A stretch of DNA of 64,000 nt, taken from Raphanus sativus (Eukaryota > Streptophyta > Magnoliopsida > Brassicales > Brassicaceae). Shown piece by piece: positions 22,255-33,045 of this stretch (positions within the stretch are counted from its first letter, which is position 1; every line of letters starts with the position of its first letter). The stretch is from positions 37,037,407 to 37,101,406 of the forward strand of contig NC_079515.1 in assembly GCF_000801105.2 (NCBI RefSeq), given 5' to 3'. Made by a program: the position numbers and the translations under genes. The notes beneath the pieces were generated by a model that worked only from the letters and a program-made list of their open reading frames with translations, searched no databases and had not been told where the DNA came from.

Positions 22255-25200
22255 CCTCCCTCCGTCAGCGAAGCCGATTGATCCTCCGATCCAATGAGAT
22301 AAGAATTAGGGTTTCAGTTTTTGAGGAAATTGAAGGAATCCACAGAAGAGATTTTGATTGAAAAGAGATGTTCAGATGCCAGCTCTTAAATATTGGCAAT
22401 TTTAATAAAATAAAATAAAAAAAAAGGCAAAGAAGAACATAAAGGGAAAGAGGAACACAACTGTGTGACTGTTGACTAACCTTAACAGCAGTATCTTATT
22501 TCTTATGAGGTCCATAATCTTTTCATTCTTAACGAATTGACCCCACTATTTCACTATTTGTTTACAATATCTCTAATTACTGAATACTCTCTGCTTCAAA
22601 AAAAATTTTTTTTTGACATTTTCACACATATTATTATAAAAAAAATATTAAGTTTTGATTACCATTATATTATTTTTGTAAATAACTATTTTCATGAGAC
22701 CGCAAGTGTATATAGCTCATATTTAGTGCATAACATTAATCAGTTGAACTTGTTAATCTATTTTTTAAAGATCGATAATTTCTTACTTTATATAAATTAT
22801 TTATTGGTACAATAACAAATGATCTGAAATGTGATCTTATTATCTATTCTTGGAAAATTTTGTGTTACAATTATGTAACTCAAACACAATCTAATATGGC
22901 GATTTTAGTCAAAAGATTTCAATAGAATAAATGAGAAACTATTGGATTTAAGTTCTAAAATTATTTAAATACTTACCAGTATCGAATCCCAGCTACTACT
23001 TTCGTCGCCATCGTCGTTCAACTAAAACGACGATGCAGAATCGATACCAATCAAATCCAAGAGAAGCAAGTTTTATCTATCGACAAAGCTAAACAACATC
23101 ATAATCGAGCTAACGATGACGAAACCGGTGGTATCAAGAGAATCATAAGCTTCGATCTTACCTTTTCCCACCATTTCACCCTTCTCGTTCTGCTAGCTTC
23201 GCTTGAAAGGAATGAGAGAAGAGAAGAATGAGACTGAGAAAGAGAGAGATTCTCTCTGGTAGGAATTTGAAACTGGATTCAATTCAATTGGACGACTAGA
23301 TTTCGCCATGTCAGATTCAAAAAGCACCTCAATTGCATGCACATTAATCTAAATACCACTACATTTTTTACCACGCACGTCTTCTTAACAAATGCTCGTG
23401 GTTTTTATCTATTTACATATCTAGTTATGAATATAGCTAAATAATTTTGTGATCTTATTATCTATTCTTGGAAAATCTTGTGTTACAGTTATGTATCTCA
23501 AACACAATCTAATATGGCGATTCTAGTGATATTAGGAGCTTTGAGGTTCCTAAGTCATATGATAGTAAAATGGAAGTAATATGTCGAATCAGTTCTGAGG
23601 GATTTCAAGCACTAAGAATGCAAGCACTTACTTAATCTAAATGCAACCAATGATTTGAAATGATTTCTGAAACAATAACTAACTATGATGACAAGATAAA
23701 ACTAAATCGCAGTAAAATGAAAGACTTTCTTAAATATGATAAAAGAGAACTCATGAGCATGGGAATATGATTTCGGGTGATCAAGTATCAAACAAAGATG
23801 GCAAATGATGAATCAAACATATGACCTTAAGCCTAAACACAATCCTAAGCAAGCTCTATGTCTAGATGAATGCTCATTTGCTAACACATCTCAAACATCA
23901 AATCTCTTTGGTTGAATGATATGAAAGCAATCATTAAGAACATGTTTATTAGCTATCCTAACACTCTTAACAACAAATATCTTTGGCAAGATGCATTAAG
24001 AGCCTAGCAGAGTTGTCTCAGACATTTCAACAAACACATTTTTGGGTGGAAAATGTCTAGAGATCAACTTTCGAATGATCAAACCAAAAGAGGCTGTAAG
24101 AACACTCTACTAGCAAGGCTTGAGATTGATCTACACTAAAAACATCCTTGAATGTTCGTCTTAACAAATGTTCGTGGTTTTTATCTATTTACATATCTGG
24201 TTTTGAATATAGCTAAATAATTTTGTGATCTTATTATCTATCCTTGGAAATCTTGCATTACAGTTATGTATCTCAAACACAATCTAGTATGGCGATGTTA
24301 GTCAAAAGATTTCAATAGAATAAATGAGAAACTATTGGATTTAAGTTCTAAAATTATTTAAATACTTACCAGTATCTTAATATTCTTTTGTTTTATTATT
24401 TACTAAAATATTCTATTAAAATAATTTCCTTCTTAATTTTCAACAAATATAATATAGTATGTTTCTTTCATAATCACTATACTTCACCAAGAAGAAAAAT
24501 ATATCTAATTGTTTTGTACTAGAGTATATGTCAAAAGTGGAAAAGATCTTTGAGACATATTACTGTTGAGAACGATGATCACAGCAGCCATGTCACTAAC
24601 TCTATAGACACACAAGAGGTAACATATCTTGTGAAGCTTTCTAAGTTATGTGTTACCCTTGATTTTGTTTTCTCATCTCAAATATTCTTTTGTGGGATAG
24701 ATCATTGGAATTGGTATTGGAGGAGTCAGCTTCGAAGTGAGGAAGCTCACTTCGAAGCTGACTCCTCCAATACCAATTACATTGACAATGTTAAGGAAAT
24801 TCAAGGAAGGTAATGGCAGGAACTGAACCTTGTTTCTTCGATTATTGTTGTTGTGTTATGATGATGATCCTTCGATTTTGATTGATTTTGATTGATTTTT
24901 GTTATGTTAAGATGATGATAGCTCATATTTAGTGCATAACATTAATCAGTTGAACTTATTAATCTATTTTTTAAGACTGATAATCTTACTTTATATAAAT
25001 TATTTATTGGTAAAATAACAAATGAACTGAAATGTGATCTTATTATCTATTCTTTGGAAAATCTTTTGTTACAGTTATGTATCTCAAACACAATTTAATA
25101 TAGCGATTTTAGTCAAAGGATTTCAATAGAATAAATGAGAAACTATTGGATTTAAGTTCTAAAATTCTTAAAATATTTACCACTATTTAAATATTCTTTT

Positions 25201-25742
25201 TATTTTATTATTTACTAAAATATTCTATTGAAAGCTTAAAATAACTTCGAAAAATATGTCTAATTGTTTTGTAGTAGAGTATCTGTCAAAATTGAAATCT
25301 AGAAGTTATTTCATTTGTGAGTAACAAAACCAACTACCGAAATACAACTAAAATCTAAGTTTCCTAAATTTCAAATTTAAAATCAATTGATAATTAGTAT
25401 ATTGGTTCATGTCTTTTGTATATTATTTATATCTCATATAAAAAAAATTGAAGTGAAGGTTTATATTTTTTCAATCTTTTAAAAATTAAGACCTCTGTGA
25501 TTCATTAATATCTACTAGTCTCATTGCTCCCACTCAAGATAATGAAATTTCTAATCATTAATCTCGCATGCCATCATTATGGGATCCGGAAGAACAAATA
25601 ACTTTGTGGCGAATTAACTAAACATTTTTGTAATCATATTTAGGAGCTCTAATACAATGTTAAGTTTTATTGTAATTTAAAACCATATTTAGTTGACTTG
25701 GCCGTAATTTTTTTGGGTAACACTTGACATTTTTTGAGATCA
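22255..25742. repeat. MAP3K-epsilon upstream DNA and a four-copy dispersed repeat cluster
   Basis: After the MAP3K-epsilon promoter side (22255-22500) a repeat recurs at about 22710-22985, 23380-23530 (partial), 24152-24545 and 24918-25295. Shared marks are TGTGATCTTATTATCTATTC, ATCTCAAACACAATCTA and GAGAAACTATTGGATTTAAG. The second and third copies also share about 75 bp of left flank (CGTGGTTTTTATCTATTTAC). Between copies lie unrelated pieces. One (22985-23290) looks like the first exon of a minus-strand gene, starting MVGKG before a GTAAG donor near 23170. Another (23530-24150) resembles non-coding retrotransposon DNA. I cannot assign the family. Confidence 0.65.
24709..24778. repeat. Perfect 33-bp inverted repeat with a 4-bp loop
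   Basis: Left arm 24709-24741 and right arm 24746-24778 are exact reverse complements separated by GAAG. The arms contain GGAGGAGTCAGCTTCGAAGT and its complement. The foldback sits in what looks like the second exon of a small gene fragment (donor after ACACAAGAG near 24619, acceptor near 24700). Confidence 0.95.
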
Positions 25743-26332
25743 TCTATCTTATTAAAATAGAAATATTGTGACTTTTTCTAGATGGATTTTTAAATTGGAC
25801 CTACTATTAGATATGATATATTTTCTGATCTTATTAACTAACAATTAATGTTAATAAATTATTTCCTTATTCTATGCTAACTTAATACCTTATATACATT
25901 CATTTTATCAGTTCGCCCATTTTCTTTCTATTCAAAAAAAATATTTTCTTCCCCAATTGATTTCATAATCAACATGCACTAATGTTAAATTTGAGATTTC
26001 ATAATCACCATCCAATAAGTCCATGCGATGATCACCATGCAATACATTACTCATTGACAAATTAATTTTATATAATAGTCGTACTATATGATATATTCAA
26101 AGTGGATTCAATCAAACTTATTAACCCATTACTTTTTAATCAATTCAAACATCTTTATATATCGGATTACCGGGTTTACTAGCTTGACGATCTAAATTGG
26201 ATTTAAAAATGTTGATTCAAACGCAGTTTTTTAAATAGACAAAATTCTTACATATTAAATATTTGTAACATTGTTAACAAAATTTTGAATCATAAAACAT
26301 TCTGCGCTTCCGAAGCGCGGATCATGATCTAG
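25743..26332 (+). mobile_element. Non-autonomous Helitron (590 bp)
   Basis: The element starts TCTATCTTATTAAAATAGAA and ends with the hairpin GCGCTTC-C-GAAGCGC (26304-26318) followed by ATCATGATCTAG. It lies between A (25742) and T (26333), the Helitron target. It has no transposase gene. AT-rich interior. Confidence 0.88.
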
Positions 26333-26386
26333 TATTATTTAAACTTGTTTTTTATGACTAATTTTCTCAGTGCTATAATCTTGCAG

Positions 26387-26545
26387 TTCAAGTTGTATAA
26401 GCTGTGACATCTAGAAATTGACCAACCATCAAAATGCTAAAAAGTCTTGATTTTGTCGTCTTTCCCTTTGACTAAGACCTTTAAACCCCATGATTTGTAT
26501 AATGATTCTCTAGCTTCATTCTAGTTTTTGTTTTTAATGTTTTTT
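26387..26545. repeat. Dispersed repeat, copy 1
   Basis: This matches 31918-32105 (CAAGTTGTATAAGCTGTGAC, ACCAACCATCAAAATGCTAA, GATTTGTATAATGATTCTCT). It starts about 55 bp after the Helitron end. No coding potential seen. Confidence 0.8.
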
Positions 26546-26587
26546 GAATAACCAAAAACATGTTTTAACATGTTTTATCATCTTCAT

Positions 26588-27128
26588 CTACCAATACGAA
26601 GAAATGGTTGGTGCCATGAAGAGAAGATGGTAGATGAAGATGAGCATCGCGTTTGCGTTCCCTCCTAATGGACTCACAAGTCCTAACGCAGTGGGAGGAA
26701 AGTTTCCTCCGGTTGCGTTTGAGCTGAAGTAAATGAAAACAAGATTACAAAGAGTTAACAAAAAGAGATACGTTTTCAAAACGTTAAAAAAGACAAAGCT
26801 CAAATCGTTAGTTACCTTCCCGTATATGCACATATGTTCTATAGCCTGCAAAATGCATATGCAATCGAGTCACACAATGGCGTCACAGAGACTAATGTGT
26901 GTGATTTGTTGGGATATGAGACTGGTTACGATGTCTGAAGGCGATGGCATGTTGGTTAGATCTGTGCCGATGTTTACACCGATGAATGCAGCTGCATAAA
27001 GAATCAGAGTTAACAGATTCAGAGTCCAAGAACAAGAAACTCGGTGATACAATGTGATTAAGTAAACCTACCGTTTGTAACACGCAAGGAACTGAAACTA
27101 GGAGCAAGACTGCTCTCTGAAGCAGCAT
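26588..27128 (-). pseudogene. GH17 glucan endo-1,3-beta-glucosidase relic (At3g13560-like), catalytic part deleted
   Basis: Exon 1 (27128-27072) encodes a signal-peptide-like MLLQRAVLLLVSVPCV. The frame that should follow (VTN) is shifted by one base. Exon 2 starts at 26991 with AAFIGVNIGTDLTNMPSPSD, the mature start of GH17 glucanases, and stops about 36 residues in (CDAIV, then TGA). The next recognisable exons encode only the extreme C-terminus: GYRTYVHIRE (about 26861-26833), then NATGGNFPPTALG and SPLGGNANA (26588-26726), typical of the end of an X8-domain protein and its GPI signal. About 400 residues, with the catalytic glutamates, are missing. By position it corresponds to At3g13560, between MAP3K-epsilon and IQM2. 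Confidence 0.85.
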
Positions 27129-27854
27129 GTGAACAGAGAGCTTGTAACCTTGAACCTAACTCTGACGAGTTCAAACATTGAGTCATATGCTAATGATTGA
27201 TTGTAAAAAGCAACTTCAAACACAAACATGACAAGCATTTGTAGATTTCTCACTCTTATCAAGAACCCTAGAACCAAGTAAGCAACTTTTGAAACAGAGG
27301 ATTTCCGACAGAAGTATATTAGTGGGGTTTAGACACTAATTAAAAGTTCAGCGAATAAAAAAAAGCTAAACAGTAAACAAGAACTTATCGAGCATCTGAA
27401 AAGCTAAGCTCTTCGTTTTCGATCTCATCTTTACTCTTTTCCACAGTATTGAAGAATGTGGAAAGGTTCAAGTGAAAACTAGTTCAGACACAAGCTAAGC
27501 CAACCAATCTAAGGTTGTGATTTCTTACTTTTATCTTTTAAAAAAAGCTATTCGGTTATGGTGAATTATTAATGAAATTTGAAAGCAAAGTAGGCTTTTG
27601 TTTTAGCAGTAATGGAGGAAGAATGTCTTTTATAGGTACTGTACCCTTCGCTTTTTACAATTCCTTTTGGTTGATTCTCAACAAATTATCTTCCCAAGAG
27701 TGTATGCATTCAGCTGAATAATTCGAGAGGTCCATTGTCTAAACTGATCATATAATCTTGAGACAGAATAAGTAATTATTGGTAGCAATAAATTTCAGTC
27801 ACCTATATCTTGACAACTTTATACTGTAAGTATCTTGAATGTACCCTCTTTCAG

Positions 27855-28002
27855 TGAACCGAAGAAGGTTGAGACAAGCCGGGAAACAAATGGTGGTGAC
27901 TTGAAAAGGAAACAGCCTGAGGGACAAAACCATCCAAGCAAGTCCGCGAGGAGCAGTGACAAACCGTCACCGAGCAACAGACAAGGCGATGGTTTCAAAT
28001 AA
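27855..28002 (+). pseudogene. Unidentified C-terminal exon fragment
   Basis: After a good acceptor (CCCTCTTTCAG) an open stretch of about 48 codons runs to TAA at 28000. It is rich in Lys, Ser and Pro: KKVETSRETNGGDLKRKQPE, then KSARSSDKPSPSNRQGDGFK. Base composition is more gene-like than the flanks, but no upstream exons are recognised. I cannot name the parent gene. Confidence 0.4.
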
Positions 28003-28298
28003 CCCAAGAACAGGGAGGCGGACTGGTGCTCTTTGGAACCACCAAAACCTCAAACCAAATATTAGCTAAGAGCAGCAGCAACCTTAGTTCACATGTTTTA
28101 GTAGATCATGTCTGTATCATCATTCACATGGTGGTGTTGGTGGTTGTTTTATTCTTGTGCTTTTAGCTCCAGATATATGATGAAACAGTTTTGTCTTAAG
28201 ATTACTACAAATACCATTCATGTGATCAAACAAATTACTACAATACCATTGGCAAACAAAAATGAAGCCAAGTCAACAATTTTTCAAACGATTATCTG

Positions 28299-28575
28299 TT
28301 AGCTTATCTTGCAGTTTTCCAAGCAAGAGAAAGCATAGATAACTCTTCTTTTCCATCCCTGAAGCATCCAGTAACTATCACTAACAATCAAAAAAATCTT
28401 TATCGTAACGTTTCCTCACTATCTCTCTACCTCCCTTCATGATCTCTTTACTTATCACCTCCGGCTTAAACCCGGCTCTTAAAGTCCTAACCCGCCATTG
28501 CTTATAACTTTCAGGCCTCGCAAAACCGCTCAGCACCCTCGCTGGGTACCACACTCATGGATGGCGTCTGTCACT
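28299..28575 (-). pseudogene. GRAS-domain (SCARECROW-like) C-terminal fragment, frameshifted
   Basis: Read on the minus strand, pieces in three frames spell the end of a GRAS domain: SEGAERF, then ARPESYKQWRVRTLRAGFKP through GGREIVRKRYDKDFF, then SYWMLQGWKRRVIYAFSCLE and a stop at 28299-28301. The SAW-region marks (RPESYKQW, WMLQGWK) point to the SCL9/14/33 group. The two frame changes and the lack of the other ~85% of the protein show a broken fragment. Confidence 0.8.
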
Positions 28576-28599
28576 AGCAACTCTCTCTCCAGTCTCCAA

Positions 28600-29952
28600 C
28601 AAGCTCTGTTCTTGCTTGTACTCATCCTCTTCTTGTATTGTGGTGTAAAAGAGCGAAGAGAAATTAAAAAAAAAAAGCCCTACTTATCTAAGAGAACAGC
28701 CAACTTAAATACAAATAACAAAATTAATCAATATTTTAAATAGAAGAAAAATAATATAAATAAATTTGGATAAGTAAATGCAATATAATATTATATATTC
28801 AAAATCAGAAATAATTTTATAATATGAGTTAAAAATGATCTGACATTAAAATAGTAATCAGTTACATAATACATTTAATTTATTGATATTTATATCCATG
28901 GATCAGCATGAAAAGAAATAATCTAGTATTATTTAATTGAAAAATCATTTTCCAACGTGTCATGTTCACGTTGATTCTTACTATAGTTAATTACATAATT
29001 ATCTTTAATAAATTAAAAATATTATATAAAAAGTTAGTTTCCTTTTTATATCCTTTCCAATAATGAAAAGTTATTAAAAGATACATTATAAATTTTAAAA
29101 CTAAAATATATATATCATTCATATATATATATAATAGCAATATAATATATATCAATATATTTTCTTAGATGACTACAAATAGTTTGGATAAAATAAATAG
29201 AAATATCTTTAATAAACTAAAAATATTTTAATTAATATTACTGAATTTTGAGTATTTTACTAATTTTCTTGAAATTATTTTTATTATATTATAGATTTTC
29301 ATTTACAGTCTCTTTATATTTTTATTAAACTATATAAAATTTAAAATATATATGAATTTTAAAAGTAACCTTAATATTTTACTTATATAACATGATTTCT
29401 CAAAAGTAATTCCCAAGAAATGATTTGGGTATTATTTTAAATTATTTGAAAATAATTTAACAACCAAAAATGAAAATAACAAAATTAATCATAACTTAAT
29501 CTATTAATATAGTTGAAATTCAACAAGTAGATGCAATTCAGTAATAACCATACCGACTAGACATTATACACACACATATATATATATATAACCACAAGTC
29601 TAAGTAAAATAATATGATATAATTTATAACAAATCATACATATAAAATAGAAATTTAAAATAAAACATGAATCATTTATTGTGATAGATTTACTTTGTTA
29701 ATACTTATATTTGTGCATCAGCACCGGAGAATCACCTAATATAATTTAAAAGATTAATACAATATATATCAAATAAACTCATACTTTATTATTATTATTA
29801 TTATTTAGAAGATTGATACAATACTTTATTACTCTTTTGTATATTATGACCCCAAATTTAAAAATATAAATAACTTAACGCACAAGGCACGAAAAGAATT
29901 AAGCTTCATAAATACTAGTCTTAAAAGAGGAAGATGAATAAGAAAAAATGCA
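28600..29952. other. AT-rich intergenic DNA
   Basis: Strongly AT-rich, with (TA)n tracts near 29105-29160 and 29575-29590 and a (TTA)n tract near 29790. No gene or transposon terminus was recognised. Confidence 0.6.
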
Positions 29953-30369
29953 CTATTTAGACCAACTAAAGAATTCTTTGGCCGGTTTATTATTTTTCAG
30001 TAAGGAAACACCTTTAAGTTCAACTATATATTCGCGTCTCTCACCACATCGAACATTGGCAGCTCCTCTATATGCTCTCCATATTACAATATGAGTCCTA
30101 CTCGTTACATCCCTTAATTCACATTTCCATACTATTCTCCCTTTTCCTCCTTCCTCAACTGGAATGCTGTATGGTTGGTTGAATAATACATGAGTCATAC
30201 CTTTGTCTTCACCTCTGTTAGACCAGCAATGTACATTGAGTACATGCGCAGCTCCAAGTTGGTTTTTAAATGCTAAAGTGTTTGGAGTAGTGCCTGGAGC
30301 ACATCCATAACTTTCTTTAAAACAAGAACACATAACAAGAACTAACATAAAAATAATGAGATGATTCAT
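29953..30369 (-). CDS. Small secreted plant self-incompatibility S1-like protein (SPH family)
   Basis: A single uninterrupted exon of 138 codons with no intron. A hydrophobic signal peptide (about residues 1-22, MNHLIIFMLVLVMCSCFKES) is followed by a mature domain of about 116 residues. Marks of the plant S1/SPH family are NVHCWSNRGEDKG, GRIVWKCELR and IVIWRAYRGAANVRCGERR, with spaced cysteines expected to form disulfides. The founding member is the Papaver stigma S protein that triggers pollen rejection; most Brassicaceae members have no known role. The gene looks intact although repeats surround it, and it has no partner in copy A or B. Which A. thaliana SPH is closest cannot be told by eye. 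Confidence 0.85.
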   Translation of the reverse strand: MNHLIIFMLVLVMCSCFKESYGCAPGTTPNTLAFKNQLGAAHVLNVHCWSNRGEDKGMTHVLFNQPYSIPVEEGGKGRIVWKCELRDVTSRTHIVIWRAYRGAANVRCGERREYIVELKGVSLLKNNKPAKEFFSWSK

Positions 30370-30722
30370 TTTTGGATCTAAAGACTCAATAAGTCAAAGT
30401 GTAGTATTTATAATTTTTTGTGTGATAAATAAGGTAATAGGCTAAATATAGACACAAATATAGACTAACTAAACTTATGGTTGGATGAGCATTCGGTATC
30501 GAAAAGTAAGGTAATTCCATAAAAGCATATCAAATAATTTAAACTTGTAAATTAATGTTGACCGTTATAACTAAAGAAACCAAAAAAAAGTCTAAGATTG
30601 TCGATTAAGCTTCCAAAATACTAGTCTTGGTAACATAATGAATTTCATATGCTGGTCTCCAGATTGCATGGATTATAACTTGACACACTATTACAGTAGT
30701 AAACCAATCAACAATTACAATA

Positions 30723-31417
30723 AAAACATTTAGATTAGATGCAAATGTTCTCTAAATGCTCTTTACTCAATGCTTTCATATGAAACTTTTAGTGGAATAT
30801 TTGCATTTATAATATATATTTTTTTAAAAATAATTTAATTATAATTAGTATATTTTGTTTAATAATATCACAAAATTGTATAAGGATTCAAAAGTAACAT
30901 TTTTACTTTCAAAAAATATATATAATTTTTAAAATCATTTTTAAATGATAAATTATTATTTTGAAATATTTTTTTTTTTTATGAAATATTTTTATATGTA
31001 AGTTTTATTTATTTTTATTTTCTTTTAATTTTAAAAATAATATAATATATAATATATATAAATAATTTTTTAAAAATACTTATTAATTATATTTTTCAAA
31101 ATACTTTTAATTATAATTTTAAAAGATAATTTTTTAAAAAAATAAAAATTTTAAAAAAAGTATTTTAAAAAATAAATATAAAAGTAAATTAATATATTTA
31201 ATTTTTTAAAAAAGAAATAAAGTTTTACATTCAAAATATCAACTACATATATATAATAAATATGATTTATCATTTTGAATAAAAGTATAAAATATCAACT
31301 AATTATATATAATTATTTTTATTGCAAACGCTCTACCAAAAATTCTATATGAAAGCATTGAACAAAAAACATTTAGAAAACGTTAGTATTTTTTTAATTG
31401 ATTTTCTAAATGATTTT
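30723..31417. mobile_element. Inverted-repeat element of about 0.7 kb (class unassigned)
   Basis: Left 30752-30805 (TCAATGCTTTCATAT inside CTAAATGCTCTTTACTC...) and right 31326-31379 (ATATGAAAGCATTGA) are inverted copies over about 50 bp at roughly 80-85% identity. Weaker inverted similarity (ACATTTAG/CTAAATGA) extends to about 30723 and 31417. The interior is nearly pure A+T with no reading frame. A target duplication is not clear, so the superfamily is open. Confidence 0.65.
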
Positions 31418-31917
31418 ATAATAAATGTCGATTGAATAATAATAAACATAATGTTTATGCTAATGCTCTGCCACTCAAACTGTAGTTTTGTATTCTCAAT
31501 AGCAAATATTGTATTCTCTTCAGACTCCAGTTGTGTCTATTGAGAATAAACAAATAAAGAGAGTGAATTATTTTTTTGAAACACTAATATTCGCTAGGGT
31601 CCGTCAACCCCGCGCATCTGATGATCACCTTGTGGTTTTTCAACTGAAAGGCATGGATTGTGCATATGGTCGTACCTATTTTAACTAAGATGTCTCAATA
31701 ATTTAAAATCATGATTATCTCATAATTACGTAATTATGTGTACAATTTGAATTTTGGTATTAGAAATATATACCAAGTGAAGTGATCATCACCACAACTA
31801 GCAGTCTAGCACCAAGGTCTTGATCTCTTCGTGGCTAGCTTTGTTATTTTCGTAGCTCAAAAAGGGACACTCGTCCACGTAAAATTAATAGTTCAAAAGA
31901 TCAGCGTTACTTTCAAT

Positions 31918-32105
31918 TCTCAAGTTGTATAAGCTGTGACATCAATAGATTGACCAACCATCAAAATGCTAAAAAGTCTTGATTTTGTCATCTTTCCCTT
32001 TGATTGAGACCTTAAAATCCCATGATTTGTATAATGATTATTTTTTTGCTAAAATGATTTGTATAATGATTCTCTAGCTTAAATCTAGTCTTTGTTTTTA
32101 ATAAT
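31918..32105. repeat. Dispersed repeat, copy 2
   Basis: Partner of 26387-26545. It has an extra internal duplication: GATTTGTATAATGATT occurs twice about 30 bp apart, with TTTTTTTGCTAAAAT between. Confidence 0.8.
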
Positions 32106-32791
32106 GTTGTGAGTGATAAATAACATGTTATATCATGACAATACACTTAATTTTTTGTAGCTATACTGTCACTAAGTTTGAGTAAGTTTATTGGTTCAAA
32201 ATAATAGTAGTATTTTTTACTGTAGTGTTTGGTTACATACGAATACGATTGACTAATATATGTATTAGGCCGTTCGACCAAGCTTCAAAAGTAGATGAAC
32301 TAACCTTATAAATTTGGGCCTCCAGATGATACACATGCACATATCAAAACTATATATATTTGGCAAAAAAAAAACTGTATCATGATATCACATATATTTG
32401 CCAAAGTAGATGGACTAAATATTAATAACAAAACAACTGTATGACCTACAGACCTAGTGGAACATTTCATTAATTAGGACATAACCATAATTTCGGGTCC
32501 TATATTGAAATGGATAGCCATGATGTAACTGATGGTGTCGATGGATGACAATAATAATTGTGTATATGTATTCCATCAGTTTTAAAATGATTCTTACAAA
32601 TTTCAAATATACTAAAAACATCTTAAAATTTTATTACAAATATATATTTATTGATTTGTGATTAATTATTTTTTTTATTTTACCAATCAAAATCTAATAA
32701 TCATATTTTTTTGAAATTTACAATTTATAATTATTACATGCATTATAAATATAAAAATGTATTTAAAAAAAAAATCTAAAACAGAAATCTT

Positions 32792-32792
<1 letters not shown>

Positions 32793-32833
<41 letters not shown>

Positions 32834-32852
32834 AGAGAGAGAGAGAGAGAGA
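32793..32852. repeat. (AG)n microsatellite
   Basis: Sixty bases of AG repeat with one AAAA interruption near 32829. Confidence 0.97.
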
Positions 32853-33045
32853 TGTTCTACCACCTCAGCACAATAATAGGTAGTTTGATACTTTTACTTA
32901 TTCAATTCATTTGGTTAGTTTTCACTTACTCCAATATTAAATTGAGTTAATTTGCTGAAAATACATAAAAACTAAGAAATTAGCTATTTATCCTAAACAG
33001 TGAAACTAGGTAAACATATGTATATAAAATAACAATTATTTTCTT

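Noticed and set aside
31585..31625. CTAG next to CCCCGCGC resembling a Helitron 3' end
   Set aside because: The complementary hairpin arm is missing and no matching 5' end was found.
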